DNA from: Flavobacterium luteolum
GTDB lineage: Bacteria > Bacteroidota > Bacteroidia > Flavobacteriales > Flavobacteriaceae
Direction: 5' to 3'
DNA: 64,000 bases
NCBI RefSeq assembly: GCF_027111275.1
Contig: NZ_CP114286.1
Coordinates: 2,728,001-2,792,000 of the forward strand
The position numbers were made by a program, and so were the translations under genes. This document shows, one piece after another, positions 1 through 8,614 of this stretch. The notes beneath the pieces were generated by a model. The model worked only from the letters and a program-made list of their open reading frames with translations, had not been told where the DNA came from and searched no databases. Every line of letters begins with the position of its first letter. Position 1 is the first letter of the stretch.

Positions 1-1469
1 CTTTGTAAATCTTCTGATAACTTTACTTGATATAAGAAAGGGTTTTTCTTTAGCCATAAATAATTGGCATCTATTTCTATAGAAAAATTATTGGTGGTTT
101 CATCAAATCCTTTTACTTGATGCAGATAATCATATCCACTGGCAGATCGTTTAAAAACTGAGAATCCGTTGTAACTTTCACCTATTATATAGTTTTCATG
201 GTCAGGTATTTTTTTGAATCCAAAATACCCTTTGTTATCTAGGATTTTTGATACTCTATTGTTTTCAATAATCAATGCGCCGCTGTTACTGGCACAAATT
301 AATACGTTACTTATAACTTGAATATTCCAAACTTGCGAGATCGTCCCTTCGACTCTTGTAAACGGACTGTCTTTAAAGGAACTTCCCCACGGATGATAAA
401 ATAATCCCTGATTTGTAGCTACATAAAGATTTCCATTATGAGTTGTCGAAGCATAGACCGTTCCTATATTGTAGCTGTAGTCAAAATAAGAGAAAGGCGA
501 ATTTTCATTAATAAAAGTTATACCGTTATCCAGTCCAAGCCAGATATTGTTTTTTTTGTCAACAAATGAAGCTAAGATTGTATTGTTCTGAATCCCTTTT
601 TGTCGGTTCAGATGTTGGATTATTTTTCCGTTTAAATCACAGATAATTGCTCCATCTAATACAGAATTAAGTATTATAAATTTGTTTTTGATGATTGACC
701 CACCTAGAGATGTGTTTTTCTTGATAAATTCATTGGCTTCTGTTGCCCATGGTTTGATAATATCATTTTCAGAGACAAAAAGACCCTTTTCTAAAGTGGC
801 ATACAATAATCTGTTGTTAGATAATGGAAAAAGGGACCAGATTTCCTTGTCATTAAAGACAGTAGTACCTTTTATTGCTGTAAGTTTTCTGTTTTTGTAT
901 TCAAGAAGACCAAGAGTTTTGTCCTGAAAATACAAGCGGTTATTTACCAAAAATGAAAACTGAAATTTATGAGGAGCAGTAAGAGTTGTAACTTTTTCAT
1001 TTTTTAGAAAAAATACTTTGCTGAAAGATTGAAATATAACCTCTCCTTTAAAAATATGGATTCTCCAAATAAGATTGATGTTTTCTTTATCTATTGGGCT
1101 TAATAGATTGTAGAGAGAATGATATTTTAAAATTCCTTTTTCATCATTTTTGAAATACCCAAATTCATTATTTCCGCCTACAAATATTCTTCCTAAAGCA
1201 TCAATTTTTAAGCTTCTAATCTCAGATTTGTTTGGTAATGAATATTTATGCCAGTTTGAACCGTCAAATTGAATTAAACCACTATTGTTTGCAAAATAAA
1301 TGTTTCCATTTTTATCTTGATCAATACTCCAGTTTTGAGTTCCACCTTTATACTCTGATCTTTTGTAATTTTTTATATCTGGAATTCCAATATTTTTTAC
1401 CTGCGAAAAACTTTTAAATTGTAAGAAAAATAATAAAATTAGTACAAAAGGTCTAACTATGGATTTCAT
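1..1469 (-). CDS. Two-component-regulator-propeller sensor/regulator, N-terminal part (cut by window edge)
   Basis: The minus frame from the ATG at 1467-1469 is open to the window edge, about 489 codons, with no stop. It begins MKSIVRPFVLILLFFLQ, a signal peptide, then has repeated propeller blades such as DQDKNGNIYFANNSGLIQFD and NGNLYVATNQGLFY, typical of Reg_prop repeats. In this family the propeller and a Y_Y_Y domain form a periplasmic sensor, followed by a membrane segment and either a hybrid kinase with AraC output or a LuxR-type helix-turn-helix. Which applies lies outside the window. It is divergent from the first susC and is the obvious candidate regulator of the locus. The sensor call is from visible repeats; the role is inferred from position. 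Confidence 0.75.
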   Translation of the reverse strand, partial: MKSIVRPFVLILLFFLQFKSFSQVKNIGIPDIKNYKRSEYKGGTQNWSIDQDKNGNIYFANNSGLIQFDGSNWHKYSLPNKSEIRSLKIDALGRIFVGGNNEFGYFKNDEKGILKYHSLYNLLSPIDKENINLIWRIHIFKGEVIFQSFSKVFFLKNEKVTTLTAPHKFQFSFLVNNRLYFQDKTLGLLEYKNRKLTAIKGTTVFNDKEIWSLFPLSNNRLLYATLEKGLFVSENDIIKPWATEANEFIKKNTSLGGSIIKNKFIILNSVLDGAIICDLNGKIIQHLNRQKGIQNNTILASFVDKKNNIWLGLDNGITFINENSPFSYFDYSYNIGTVYASTTHNGNLYVATNQGLFYHPWGSSFKDSPFTRVEGTISQVWNIQVISNVLICASNSGALIIENNRVSKILDNKGYFGFKKIPDHENYIIGESYNGFSVFKRSASGYDYLHQVKGFDETTNNFSIEIDANYLWLKKNPFLYQVKLSEDLQ

Positions 1470-1688
1470 AAAATTTTAAATATATTTTTAATATAAATGG
1501 GTTATTTTGATTTTCTATTGTTGATTTATCAATCAGGATATATCCAGTTTTTTAAATTATTTCTAATTTATAACGCAATAGTTGCTGTTAAACTAATGTA
1601 ATATACGTTTTTTTTAATTAACATTTTTGTAACATTTTTTTTTCAAAACTAAATCGCTGAAAATTAATTAATTGTAAAATAAATGTTA

Positions 1689-1699
1689 TGTTTTTGTAG
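1689..1699 (+). promoter_or_regulatory. Upstream direct repeat, susC promoter 1
   Basis: TGTTTTTGTAG. It is the first of two copies whose starts lie 33 bp apart, about three helical turns. The second susC promoter has the same arrangement at 8472-8482 and 8505-8515. Likely half of an operator for the locus regulator; the binding protein is inferred. Confidence 0.5.
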
Positions 1700-1721
1700 T
1701 GTGTTAATATTTAGTTTGAGG

Positions 1722-1732
1722 TGTTTTTGTAA
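1722..1732 (+). promoter_or_regulatory. Downstream direct repeat, susC promoter 1
   Basis: TGTTTTTGTAA, starting 93 bp before the susC ATG. It lies 18 bp upstream of the -7 candidate TAATATAA (1740-1747), so it would cover the -33 region. The equivalent copy at 8505-8515 starts 92 bp before the second susC ATG. Confidence 0.5.
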
Positions 1733-1771
1733 AGAAATTTAATATAATACTTATTAAAATTTAACATTATA

Positions 1772-1832
1772 ATTGCATCAAATTACTAATTAATTAACCA
1801 AAATTTTTAGAAAAATGAAATTAACAAAATTA
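1772..1832 (+). repeat. 61-bp leader/start segment, copy 1
   Basis: This stretch, 43 bp of 5' leader plus the first six codons of susC, is identical to 8554-8614. It includes ATTAATTAACCAAAATTTTT just before the start. It may be a conserved translation/leader element or the result of gene conversion between the two susC 5' ends. Confidence 0.85.
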
Positions 1833-4800
1833 TTTATTTTTTGTGTTTCGTCTTTACTGTTTTCTGTAGTCGCATTTGCTCAGGATGTGACCATAAATGG
1901 AATCATTAATGACGAAAGTGGATTACCCGTCCCAGGTGCGACGGTTTTAGTAAAGGGAACGAATAAGGCAACTGCATCTGACTTTGATGGGAAATTTCAG
2001 ATCAGTGCTCCCTCTAACGGAACGTTGATAATCAGTTTCGTTGGTTTTGAAACTGTAAATGAGGTAATTGGTGGCAAAACTAAGCTCACGATTGTACTTA
2101 AGGCAGTGTCTCAAAGTTTAAATGAAGTTGTGGTAATCGGGTACGGTACACAAAAGAAAGCTTTGATTACCGGTGCTTCTACAAACTTAAAAGGAGAAAC
2201 GTTACAAGAATTGAACACTGGATCTGCGATGGAAGCACTTCAAGGTATTGCGCCAGGTATTAGTATCACAAGAAATAGTGGTTCACCAGGAGCTGGTACT
2301 AAAGTTGTCATCCGTGGTATCGGTACAATCGGAAATTCTAATCCATTGTATATTGTAGATGGAGTTGCTGTAGGAGATATAGATTACTTGAGCCCTTCAG
2401 ATATCGAATCTATAGACGTTCTTAAAGATGCGGCTTCTGCAGCAATCTATGGTTCTAGAGCAGCAAATGGAGTTGTTTTGGTAACTACAGTGAAAGGACG
2501 TAAAGGAAAACCAGCTAGAATTTCGTATGATTCTTATTTCGGAATTCAAAACATCTACAAAAATCTGGATCCTTTAAACGCACAAGAGTATATGTATATC
2601 CAAGACGAAGGAAGGGTTAACGACGGACTTGCGCCAAATGACTGGAAAGCAATGTTAACTAGTAACGATTGGCTGGAGCGAAATTATCCTGGAGCAGGAA
2701 CTCAACTTGGAAACGAGATATGGGATAAATTGCAAAAAGGATGGACAGGTACTAATTGGATCAACGAAATGTCTAAAAAGGATGCTCCTGTTGTAAATCA
2801 TTCTATTAATATTACAGGAGGAAGTGAAGATATTACCTATTCATTGGGGGTTTCGTACTTTGATCAAGATGGTATATTGGGAGGTAATATTGTAGACGCA
2901 GGATTTAAAAGATTAACTACAAGGTTGAATACGCAAATGGTTTTGAAAAAGAATGAAAGCCACAATATTATTACTGTTGGAGAAAATGTAACATATACCA
3001 ATATTCAAAAACGTGACGTTTCTAATGGAAATATTTATGGTAATGATCTACACAATGCGCTAACTCAAAACCCATTACAGCCTGCATATTGGCAGACAGC
3101 AATTGATAGAAATATTAATGAATACGGATTTACACCTACATTAGACGGTTTAAATACAAATCAGACAAATCCTTTGGCGGTAATGTACTATAGAAGTAAT
3201 TATAATTACCCGAAAGACCATAAAATCATAGGTAATGTATTTTTAGAAGTTGAGCCAATTTCGAATCTAAGATTTAAAACGGTATACGGAATTGATTCAT
3301 GGTTTGGATATAACAGAACAATGAATCCAACATACCATTTAGGAGTGCTTTATGATGATGCAGTTGATGGAGCTACGCAATCTCAATATTTTGGTGCAAA
3401 CTCAACTTGGACAAATACTCTTGCATATCAAAAACAAATTGGAAATCATAATATTAACGCTGTAATTGGTACAGAGCTATGGAAAAGAATTGTTGAAAAT
3501 AATATTTACGGTTCAAGAAATGGTTTGTCGTTCCCTAATGATCCAAAATATGCTTATTTAGACAATACGAAAAGCCCAAGTTCTATAGCAGATATTAATA
3601 CCACAGGTTTTGATAAAGCTGCTGGTGGAGGTGCAATTATGTCTTATTTTGCACGTGCACAGTATGATTATAAAGAAAAGTATCTTCTTTCAGCCGTTAT
3701 ACGTCGTGACGGATCTTCCAATTTTGCAAAAGGCTATCAGTATGGTAACTTCCCATCAGTGGCTGCTGGATGGGTTTTAACTAAGGAAGATTTTATGGCA
3801 GGTACTTCAAAATACCTTGATTTCTTGAAGTTGAGAGCAAGCTGGGGACAAAATGGTAACCAATATACAGATTATGCTTTCTATTATACATCTAGTATTA
3901 AATATGCTTTCCCTGGTTACTTCTTTGGAGATACCAAACCGGTTTCTGGCCAGACTGCATATCCTGCGTCAGTACCTAATCCAACAGTTAGCTGGGAAAC
4001 ATCTGAGCAATTAGATTTAGGATTAGATGCAAGTTTTTTCAGATCAAGATTAGGGGTAACATTTGATTGGTATAAGAAAACAACTAGAGACTGGTTGGTT
4101 AAAGCGCAGTTGCCAGGAACTGCTGGTGCCGATGATCCTTATAAAAATGGAGGGGATATTGAAAACAAAGGTTATGAACTTTCTTTATCTTGGAAAGATA
4201 AAGCAGGAGATTTTAAATATGGTATAACTGTAAGCGGTGCTTTTAACAAAAATGAAGTTACAAGGATTGACAATGGAAACGGTATAATTAATGGTTTGGC
4301 TCACGTTTTATCACAAGGGACATCAGAAATTTCTAGAGCGCAAGTAGGTTATCCAATTGGGTCTTTCTACGGTTTTAAAACAGCAGGAATTTTACAGAAC
4401 CAAAAAGAAGTAGATGCTTATGTAGGACCTACAGGTCAGCCGTATTTTAGTGACCAACGTCCTGGAGATGTTCGTTTTGTTGATCAGAATAATGATGGTG
4501 TTATTGATGAAAAAGATAAAGTAATTCTTGGAGATCCAAATGCAAATTTCCAATTAGGAATCCAATTAAACTTTGAGTATAAAAATATTTATTTGAACAC
4601 TACAATGGCTGGGAAATATGGTATGCAAGTAATGCAGTCGTATAGATCATTTGCTGATAGTCCAAAACAAAACTATACTTCAGATGTATTTGATCGTTGG
4701 CATGGAGAGGGAACTTCAAACAAAATGCCTCGTTTAAGTTCTGTGTCAAATAGAAATACAAATTACATTTCGGATATCTACATGCACAATGCTGATTATT

Positions 4801-5045
4801 TAAGAATTAACAATTTAACAGTGGGTTATAATTTTAATGAGTTATTGAAAGACATTAAATTTATTTCAAATCTTAAATTCTACGTTGCTGTAAATAACTT
4901 ATACACATTTACAAAGTATGATGGTATGGATCCAGAAGTGCGTTGGGGAGGAGATAATACAAACTATTCATGGGCTTCTGGAGTGGATTTAGGTTTATAT
5001 CCACAATCTAGAACAGTAATGTTTGGATTAAGTGCAGATTTCTAA
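1815..5045 (+). CDS. SusC/RagA-type TonB-dependent outer membrane glycan transporter
   Basis: 1076 residues, the usual SusC length. A signal peptide ends near residue 22 (VVAFAQ). A carboxypeptidase-regulatory-like domain follows (about 25-105, with GLPVPGATVLVKGT), then the plug (LNEVVVIGYGTQKK, VDGVAVGDIDYLSPSDIESI, AASAAIYGSRAANGVVLVTT) and a long barrel ending in aromatic F. It imports oligosaccharides released at the surface across the outer membrane using TonB energy, with SusD as the lid. The SusD gene starts 17 bp after its stop. Residues 1-115 are nearly the same as in the second SusC at 8597, while the barrels differ, so the two may import different glucan fragments. Confidence 0.97.
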   Translation: MKLTKLFIFCVSSLLFSVVAFAQDVTINGIINDESGLPVPGATVLVKGTNKATASDFDGKFQISAPSNGTLIISFVGFETVNEVIGGKTKLTIVLKAVSQSLNEVVVIGYGTQKKALITGASTNLKGETLQELNTGSAMEALQGIAPGISITRNSGSPGAGTKVVIRGIGTIGNSNPLYIVDGVAVGDIDYLSPSDIESIDVLKDAASAAIYGSRAANGVVLVTTVKGRKGKPARISYDSYFGIQNIYKNLDPLNAQEYMYIQDEGRVNDGLAPNDWKAMLTSNDWLERNYPGAGTQLGNEIWDKLQKGWTGTNWINEMSKKDAPVVNHSINITGGSEDITYSLGVSYFDQDGILGGNIVDAGFKRLTTRLNTQMVLKKNESHNIITVGENVTYTNIQKRDVSNGNIYGNDLHNALTQNPLQPAYWQTAIDRNINEYGFTPTLDGLNTNQTNPLAVMYYRSNYNYPKDHKIIGNVFLEVEPISNLRFKTVYGIDSWFGYNRTMNPTYHLGVLYDDAVDGATQSQYFGANSTWTNTLAYQKQIGNHNINAVIGTELWKRIVENNIYGSRNGLSFPNDPKYAYLDNTKSPSSIADINTTGFDKAAGGGAIMSYFARAQYDYKEKYLLSAVIRRDGSSNFAKGYQYGNFPSVAAGWVLTKEDFMAGTSKYLDFLKLRASWGQNGNQYTDYAFYYTSSIKYAFPGYFFGDTKPVSGQTAYPASVPNPTVSWETSEQLDLGLDASFFRSRLGVTFDWYKKTTRDWLVKAQLPGTAGADDPYKNGGDIENKGYELSLSWKDKAGDFKYGITVSGAFNKNEVTRIDNGNGIINGLAHVLSQGTSEISRAQVGYPIGSFYGFKTAGILQNQKEVDAYVGPTGQPYFSDQRPGDVRFVDQNNDGVIDEKDKVILGDPNANFQLGIQLNFEYKNIYLNTTMAGKYGMQVMQSYRSFADSPKQNYTSDVFDRWHGEGTSNKMPRLSSVSNRNTNYISDIYMHNADYLRINNLTVGYNFNELLKDIKFISNLKFYVAVNNLYTFTKYDGMDPEVRWGGDNTNYSWASGVDLGLYPQSRTVMFGLSADF

Positions 5046-5062
5046 TAATTAAAACATTGAAA

Positions 5063-6772
5063 ATGAAAAAACTAAGATATATAGTGGCAATTTCAGCAAT
5101 TTTTGCAGTGTATGGCTGTAATGATGAACTGGATACGGAGAACCTTTCAGAAAAGAGTTTAACTAGTTTTTATAAATCTCCTACTGATATAGACGAAGCA
5201 ATGGCAGGTATTTACAATGCTATCTATACAGCAAATGTGCATAGTGAAGAACAAGTAGCTGCAAACTTGATGGATAATATGATGCTTGGTGGGGGAGGTC
5301 CTGATGATAAATCGGCAAAATGGGTAGATAATTTTGAAGATCCTGCTGAAGATACCTATCGCGATATGTGGAGACAATCATATAACGGAATTTCGAGAGC
5401 AAATGCCATTATTGAAAAAGTTCCAGATGCAGATTTTTCTAAGTATTTTGATACGCCACAACTAGCAGAGGAATTTAAAAAGCAAGCTCTTGGGGAAGCT
5501 TTGTTTATGCGAGCTTTCTTTTACTTCAGATTAGCAAAATTCTTTGGAGGAGTGCCATTGGTTATAAAATATGATGGAGATAGATTAGTTGCTAGATCGA
5601 CTTATAGTGAGACATTCGCACAAATTGCGTCTGATTTAAAACTAGCTATTGAAACCATGCCTTCTACACCGTTTCCAAGCATTCCGACTGCAAGATACGG
5701 TCATGCTAATAAATGGGTTGCAGAAGCATATATGGGACGTGTGTTTTTGTTTTATACAGGTTATATGAGTAATATCGAAAAGCAAGCAACAGCAGATTTA
5801 CCTCTTGCTGAAGGCGGTGCTTTAACAGCAACACAAGTTGCAGCTTATTTAGACGATTGTATCAATAATAGTGGTTACAAGTTAGCGTCTGATTTTAGAA
5901 ATCTTTGGCCTTATTCTTATGTAAATAAAAGTGCAAAAAATGACAATGTACTGCCTTGGGCTGCAGCAGAAGGTTTGTCATGGGTAGGTCAAGATGGTGC
6001 TGCACCAACATTTGGAACAGGAAACTTTGAAACGATGTTTATGCAAAGATATTCTTTTGGTAACTGGGATTGGACAAATGGTCAGAGTTATACCAATAGA
6101 CTTGCCCTATTTAATTCATTGCGTGGTAATTCATTAGTGCCTTTTGGAGAAGGTTGGGGATGGTGTACTGTAAATCCAAAATTATTTGCAGGATGGGATG
6201 ATGCCGACCCAAGAAAAAGAGGATCTATACTTGAAGTGGGTAAAGCAGAACAAGGAACGGGTAATTATGCGGCAGATAAAGGAGATCATGAAACAGGTTA
6301 TTTTAATAAAAAATATGTTTCATTACAGCACGATAATGGTAAAGGATCAAATGTTGGTATGTTTGTTCAAATGTATGATTGGAAAATTACAGATATGCAG
6401 TTAATGCATGCTCAAGACTTTATTTTTATGCGTTTTGCAGACGTATTATTAATGCATTCTGAAATTACCAAAACGCCAGAGGGTATGAATGCGGTAAGGT
6501 TGAGAGCGCATTTAGGACCACTTGGATATTCTCTTGATAATATCAAAGCAGAGCGTTTGCACGAATTAGCTTTCGAAGGATTGCATTGGTTTGACTTAGT
6601 TCGTTGGGGAGATGTTGACACAGCATTTAATGATGTGATTCAGGTTAGAAACTCTGGAGTTACAGCTAATTATAGTGTAAAATACAGATCTGAAACCAAA
6701 GGTTTAGTTCCGATTCCTGAAACTGAAATAAGACTACTAAATGGAGTTTATAATCAGAACCCGGGTTGGTAA
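5063..6772 (+). CDS. SusD/RagB-type glycan-binding outer membrane lipoprotein
   Basis: The ATG at 5063 is preferred over an in-frame TTG at 5057. The product of 569 residues begins MKKLRYIVAISAIFAVYGC, a lipoprotein signal, with the acidic NDELDTE after Cys that in Flavobacteriia favours surface export. It has the SusD N-terminal pattern (SLTSFYKSPTDIDEAMAGIY), TPR-like helices (ALGEALFMRAFFYFRLAKFF) and the C-terminal signature ERLHELAFEGLHWFDLVRWG. It binds glucan on the surface and closes over SusC. Coupled to the upstream susC with a 17-bp gap. Confidence 0.96.
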   Translation: MKKLRYIVAISAIFAVYGCNDELDTENLSEKSLTSFYKSPTDIDEAMAGIYNAIYTANVHSEEQVAANLMDNMMLGGGGPDDKSAKWVDNFEDPAEDTYRDMWRQSYNGISRANAIIEKVPDADFSKYFDTPQLAEEFKKQALGEALFMRAFFYFRLAKFFGGVPLVIKYDGDRLVARSTYSETFAQIASDLKLAIETMPSTPFPSIPTARYGHANKWVAEAYMGRVFLFYTGYMSNIEKQATADLPLAEGGALTATQVAAYLDDCINNSGYKLASDFRNLWPYSYVNKSAKNDNVLPWAAAEGLSWVGQDGAAPTFGTGNFETMFMQRYSFGNWDWTNGQSYTNRLALFNSLRGNSLVPFGEGWGWCTVNPKLFAGWDDADPRKRGSILEVGKAEQGTGNYAADKGDHETGYFNKKYVSLQHDNGKGSNVGMFVQMYDWKITDMQLMHAQDFIFMRFADVLLMHSEITKTPEGMNAVRLRAHLGPLGYSLDNIKAERLHELAFEGLHWFDLVRWGDVDTAFNDVIQVRNSGVTANYSVKYRSETKGLVPIPETEIRLLNGVYNQNPGW

Positions 6773-6800
6773 TATTTAATAACTATTAATACTTAGAAAG

Positions 6801-7592
6801 ATGAAAATTCATAATATAAAATATTTACTAATTGCTGCCTTTACGCTGGTCTTTTCGGCGTGCGACCCAATTGTAGATGAACAGCATTTACAGAATTCGA
6901 CAGACGTTGCTGGAGTTGAATTAACTTCTTCGCAAAATTCTGTAAAAGGTAATACAATTACCTTAAGTATGAATACACCTGGTGTTACGGGGTACTGGGA
7001 TTATAATTTAGGAAAAGCTCTTACAAATGAAACAACTATTGTGTATCCGATTCCTGGTAAATCAACTTTTACATTCGTAGGAACTTTAGGAGGCGAATTT
7101 TTTACAAAAACGATAGATGTGCAAGTTGATAAACTTGATACCCCATTAGATCAAGATTGGTATGACCTAGTTAGTACCAACACTGTAGCAGGTAAGACAT
7201 GGATATTTGATGGTGTTGCAGGTACAGGTGATCAGTACTGGTTTATGTCTCCTCCAGATAATCCAGATTCAGCTATGAGCGCGTGGTGGAATGCGGGCGA
7301 CTGCTGTCCTCCGTTGGATGTAAGTGGTAAAATGCACTTCGACTTAAATGGTGCAGCAAACTATAATCACTATGAAACGGCTTCTGCAACCGCTGAAAAG
7401 GGAAGTTTTGTTATGGATATTTCTAATAAAAAGTTATTCATCAATAATTCGAAAATTTTAGGATACGAAGCTGGAAATGCGGCTAATGAGTATACTATTA
7501 TTACACTTACAGAAGACAAATTAATATTGTATGTACCAAGAAGTTTAAAAGACAAAACAACAGGTTGGACTTTTGTTTATAAACCTGAATAA
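6801..7592 (+). CDS. Lipoprotein at the SusE/SGBP position, probable surface glycan-binding protein
   Basis: 263 residues starting MKIHNIKYLLIAAFTLVFSACDP, a clear lipobox with acidic residues after the Cys. Residues about 35-110 look like an Ig/PKD-type beta domain (VKGNTITLSMNTPGVTGYWD). The rest is rich in Trp and Asp, with an adjacent CC pair (WWNAGDCCPPLDVS) and LNGAANYNHYETA. No enzyme motif was recognised. It is the third gene of the first SusCD module, which in other such loci is a surface glycan-binding protein; that role is inferred from position and composition. A strong terminator follows about 145 bp downstream. Confidence 0.7.
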   Translation: MKIHNIKYLLIAAFTLVFSACDPIVDEQHLQNSTDVAGVELTSSQNSVKGNTITLSMNTPGVTGYWDYNLGKALTNETTIVYPIPGKSTFTFVGTLGGEFFTKTIDVQVDKLDTPLDQDWYDLVSTNTVAGKTWIFDGVAGTGDQYWFMSPPDNPDSAMSAWWNAGDCCPPLDVSGKMHFDLNGAANYNHYETASATAEKGSFVMDISNKKLFINNSKILGYEAGNAANEYTIITLTEDKLILYVPRSLKDKTTGWTFVYKPE

Positions 7593-7737
7593 TATTTTTT
7601 GTGTTAGTTATTTCGAAAAAGGAAGACTAAAAGATTCCTTTTTCGAATTTCAAACCTCCTATGCTTCGTTATAAATAAACGCAAGCGTATTTTAAGATTT
7701 AAACTATGGTTAGTTTAAGTTAAGTTTATTGCCTGGG

Positions 7738-7770
7738 TAGCCCATAATTTCGATTATGGGCTATTTTTTT
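7738..7770 (+). terminator. Intrinsic terminator after the first SusCD module
   Basis: Perfect 11-bp stem TAGCCCATAAT / ATTATGGGCTA with a TTCG loop and seven T. Part of the stem (AGCCCATA / TATGGGCT) recurs in the terminator after the second module at 14178-14214. Confidence 0.9.
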
Positions 7771-8471
7771 GCTATTACAGAGCAGTTCATTTCCTATAAC
7801 TAATATGTTATTAAATAGGCTTAAAAAACATTAAGAAGTTCGATGTTGGTTAATTTTTCAGCTAGTTTTCTGTAAATTCTTTTTTAGTTTCAATTATAGC
7901 GTTTTTTTTGGAGTTTTAAAACTTGAAATCAAACTCTTTGGCTGGTTTTAAGATTCTCTTTGATTCTGTCTTAATAATCCTTTTGTTAATTTTAGAAGTA
8001 CTTCCTGTGATAAAACCACGTTTCAAGTTTTGAATGTTTCACTCTAAAATGGGTTAATTCGCCAATTTTCATAAAAAGGCACCTTTTTTTCAATTTTACA
8101 AGGTAAAATGTAGGCTTTAATATGCTTAATAACACATTGGTTTGTAAGTTATTTCTTGTAACAATATAAAAAATAAGATTTTTCTTCTGTTAAAAATTAT
8201 TGTTAATAATGTAAAAAAAGTAGGGTAAAAATATCATATTCTCTATTTTCCAGATTTTGTATAAAAAGGAGTTTTTTAGCTTGTAATTATTTGTAAAATA
8301 GCTGTTTATATGATGTTTGTTGCTACTACCACGTTGTAGTTTTAATAATTTTTAATAAGATATCGAGGCAAAACAATAGTGTAGTGTTATTTTTTAATAT
8401 TAACTTTTCTTTAGTACTATTTTTTATTTTTTTAAAACATTGTTAATTAATGTTTTATATAATTTTTGATG
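7771..8471. other. 700-bp AT-rich gap with no recognised gene
   Basis: Between the terminator of module 1 and the promoter repeats of the second susC. Many T- and A-runs and no long open frame on either strand. I see nothing that supports an RNA gene. It may only separate two transcription units, or carry a leader or small RNA that I cannot identify by eye. Confidence 0.5.
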
Positions 8472-8482
8472 TGTTTTTATAA
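8472..8482 (+). promoter_or_regulatory. Upstream direct repeat, susC promoter 2
   Basis: TGTTTTTATAA, one base different from the downstream copy and starting exactly 33 bp before it, as in the first susC promoter. Confidence 0.5.
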
Positions 8483-8504
8483 TATTAATTTTTTCTTTTT
8501 GATG

Positions 8505-8515
8505 TGTTTTTGTAA
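8505..8515 (+). promoter_or_regulatory. Downstream direct repeat, susC promoter 2
   Basis: TGTTTTTGTAA, identical to 1722-1732 and at nearly the same distance from ATG. TAGATATG at 8523-8530, 18 bp downstream, is a fair match to the Bacteroidota -7 motif TAnnTTTG. Confidence 0.5.
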
Positions 8516-8553
8516 TGATTTTTAGATATGAAAAGTGAAAATTTAGTTTTAGT

Positions 8554-8614
8554 ATTGCATCAAATTACTAATTAATTAACCAAAATTTTTAGAAAAATGA
8601 AATTAACAAAATTA
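8554..8614 (+). repeat. 61-bp leader/start segment, copy 2
   Basis: Identical to 1772-1832, covering 43 bp of leader and six susC codons. Flanking promoter DNA is only partly similar, so the strict identity is local. Confidence 0.85.

Larger units (their letters stand above)
1470..1814. promoter_or_regulatory. Divergent intergenic region between the sensor gene and the first susC
   Basis: A very AT-rich 345-bp gap between divergent genes. On the susC side it holds two direct repeats (1689-1699 and 1722-1732), a candidate -7 box at 1740-1747, and a leader from 1772 that is duplicated in front of the second susC. I see no open reading frame or RNA gene in it. Confidence 0.6.

Noticed and set aside
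682..1417. Plus-strand frames of 81 and 61 codons
   Set aside because: They lie opposite the continuous minus-strand frame of the propeller-type sensor, which has clear repeat motifs and no stop.
7771..8471. Possible hidden gene or small RNA in the 700-bp gap
   Set aside because: No open frame of note, very AT-rich, and no terminator at its end; nothing could be supported from sequence alone.
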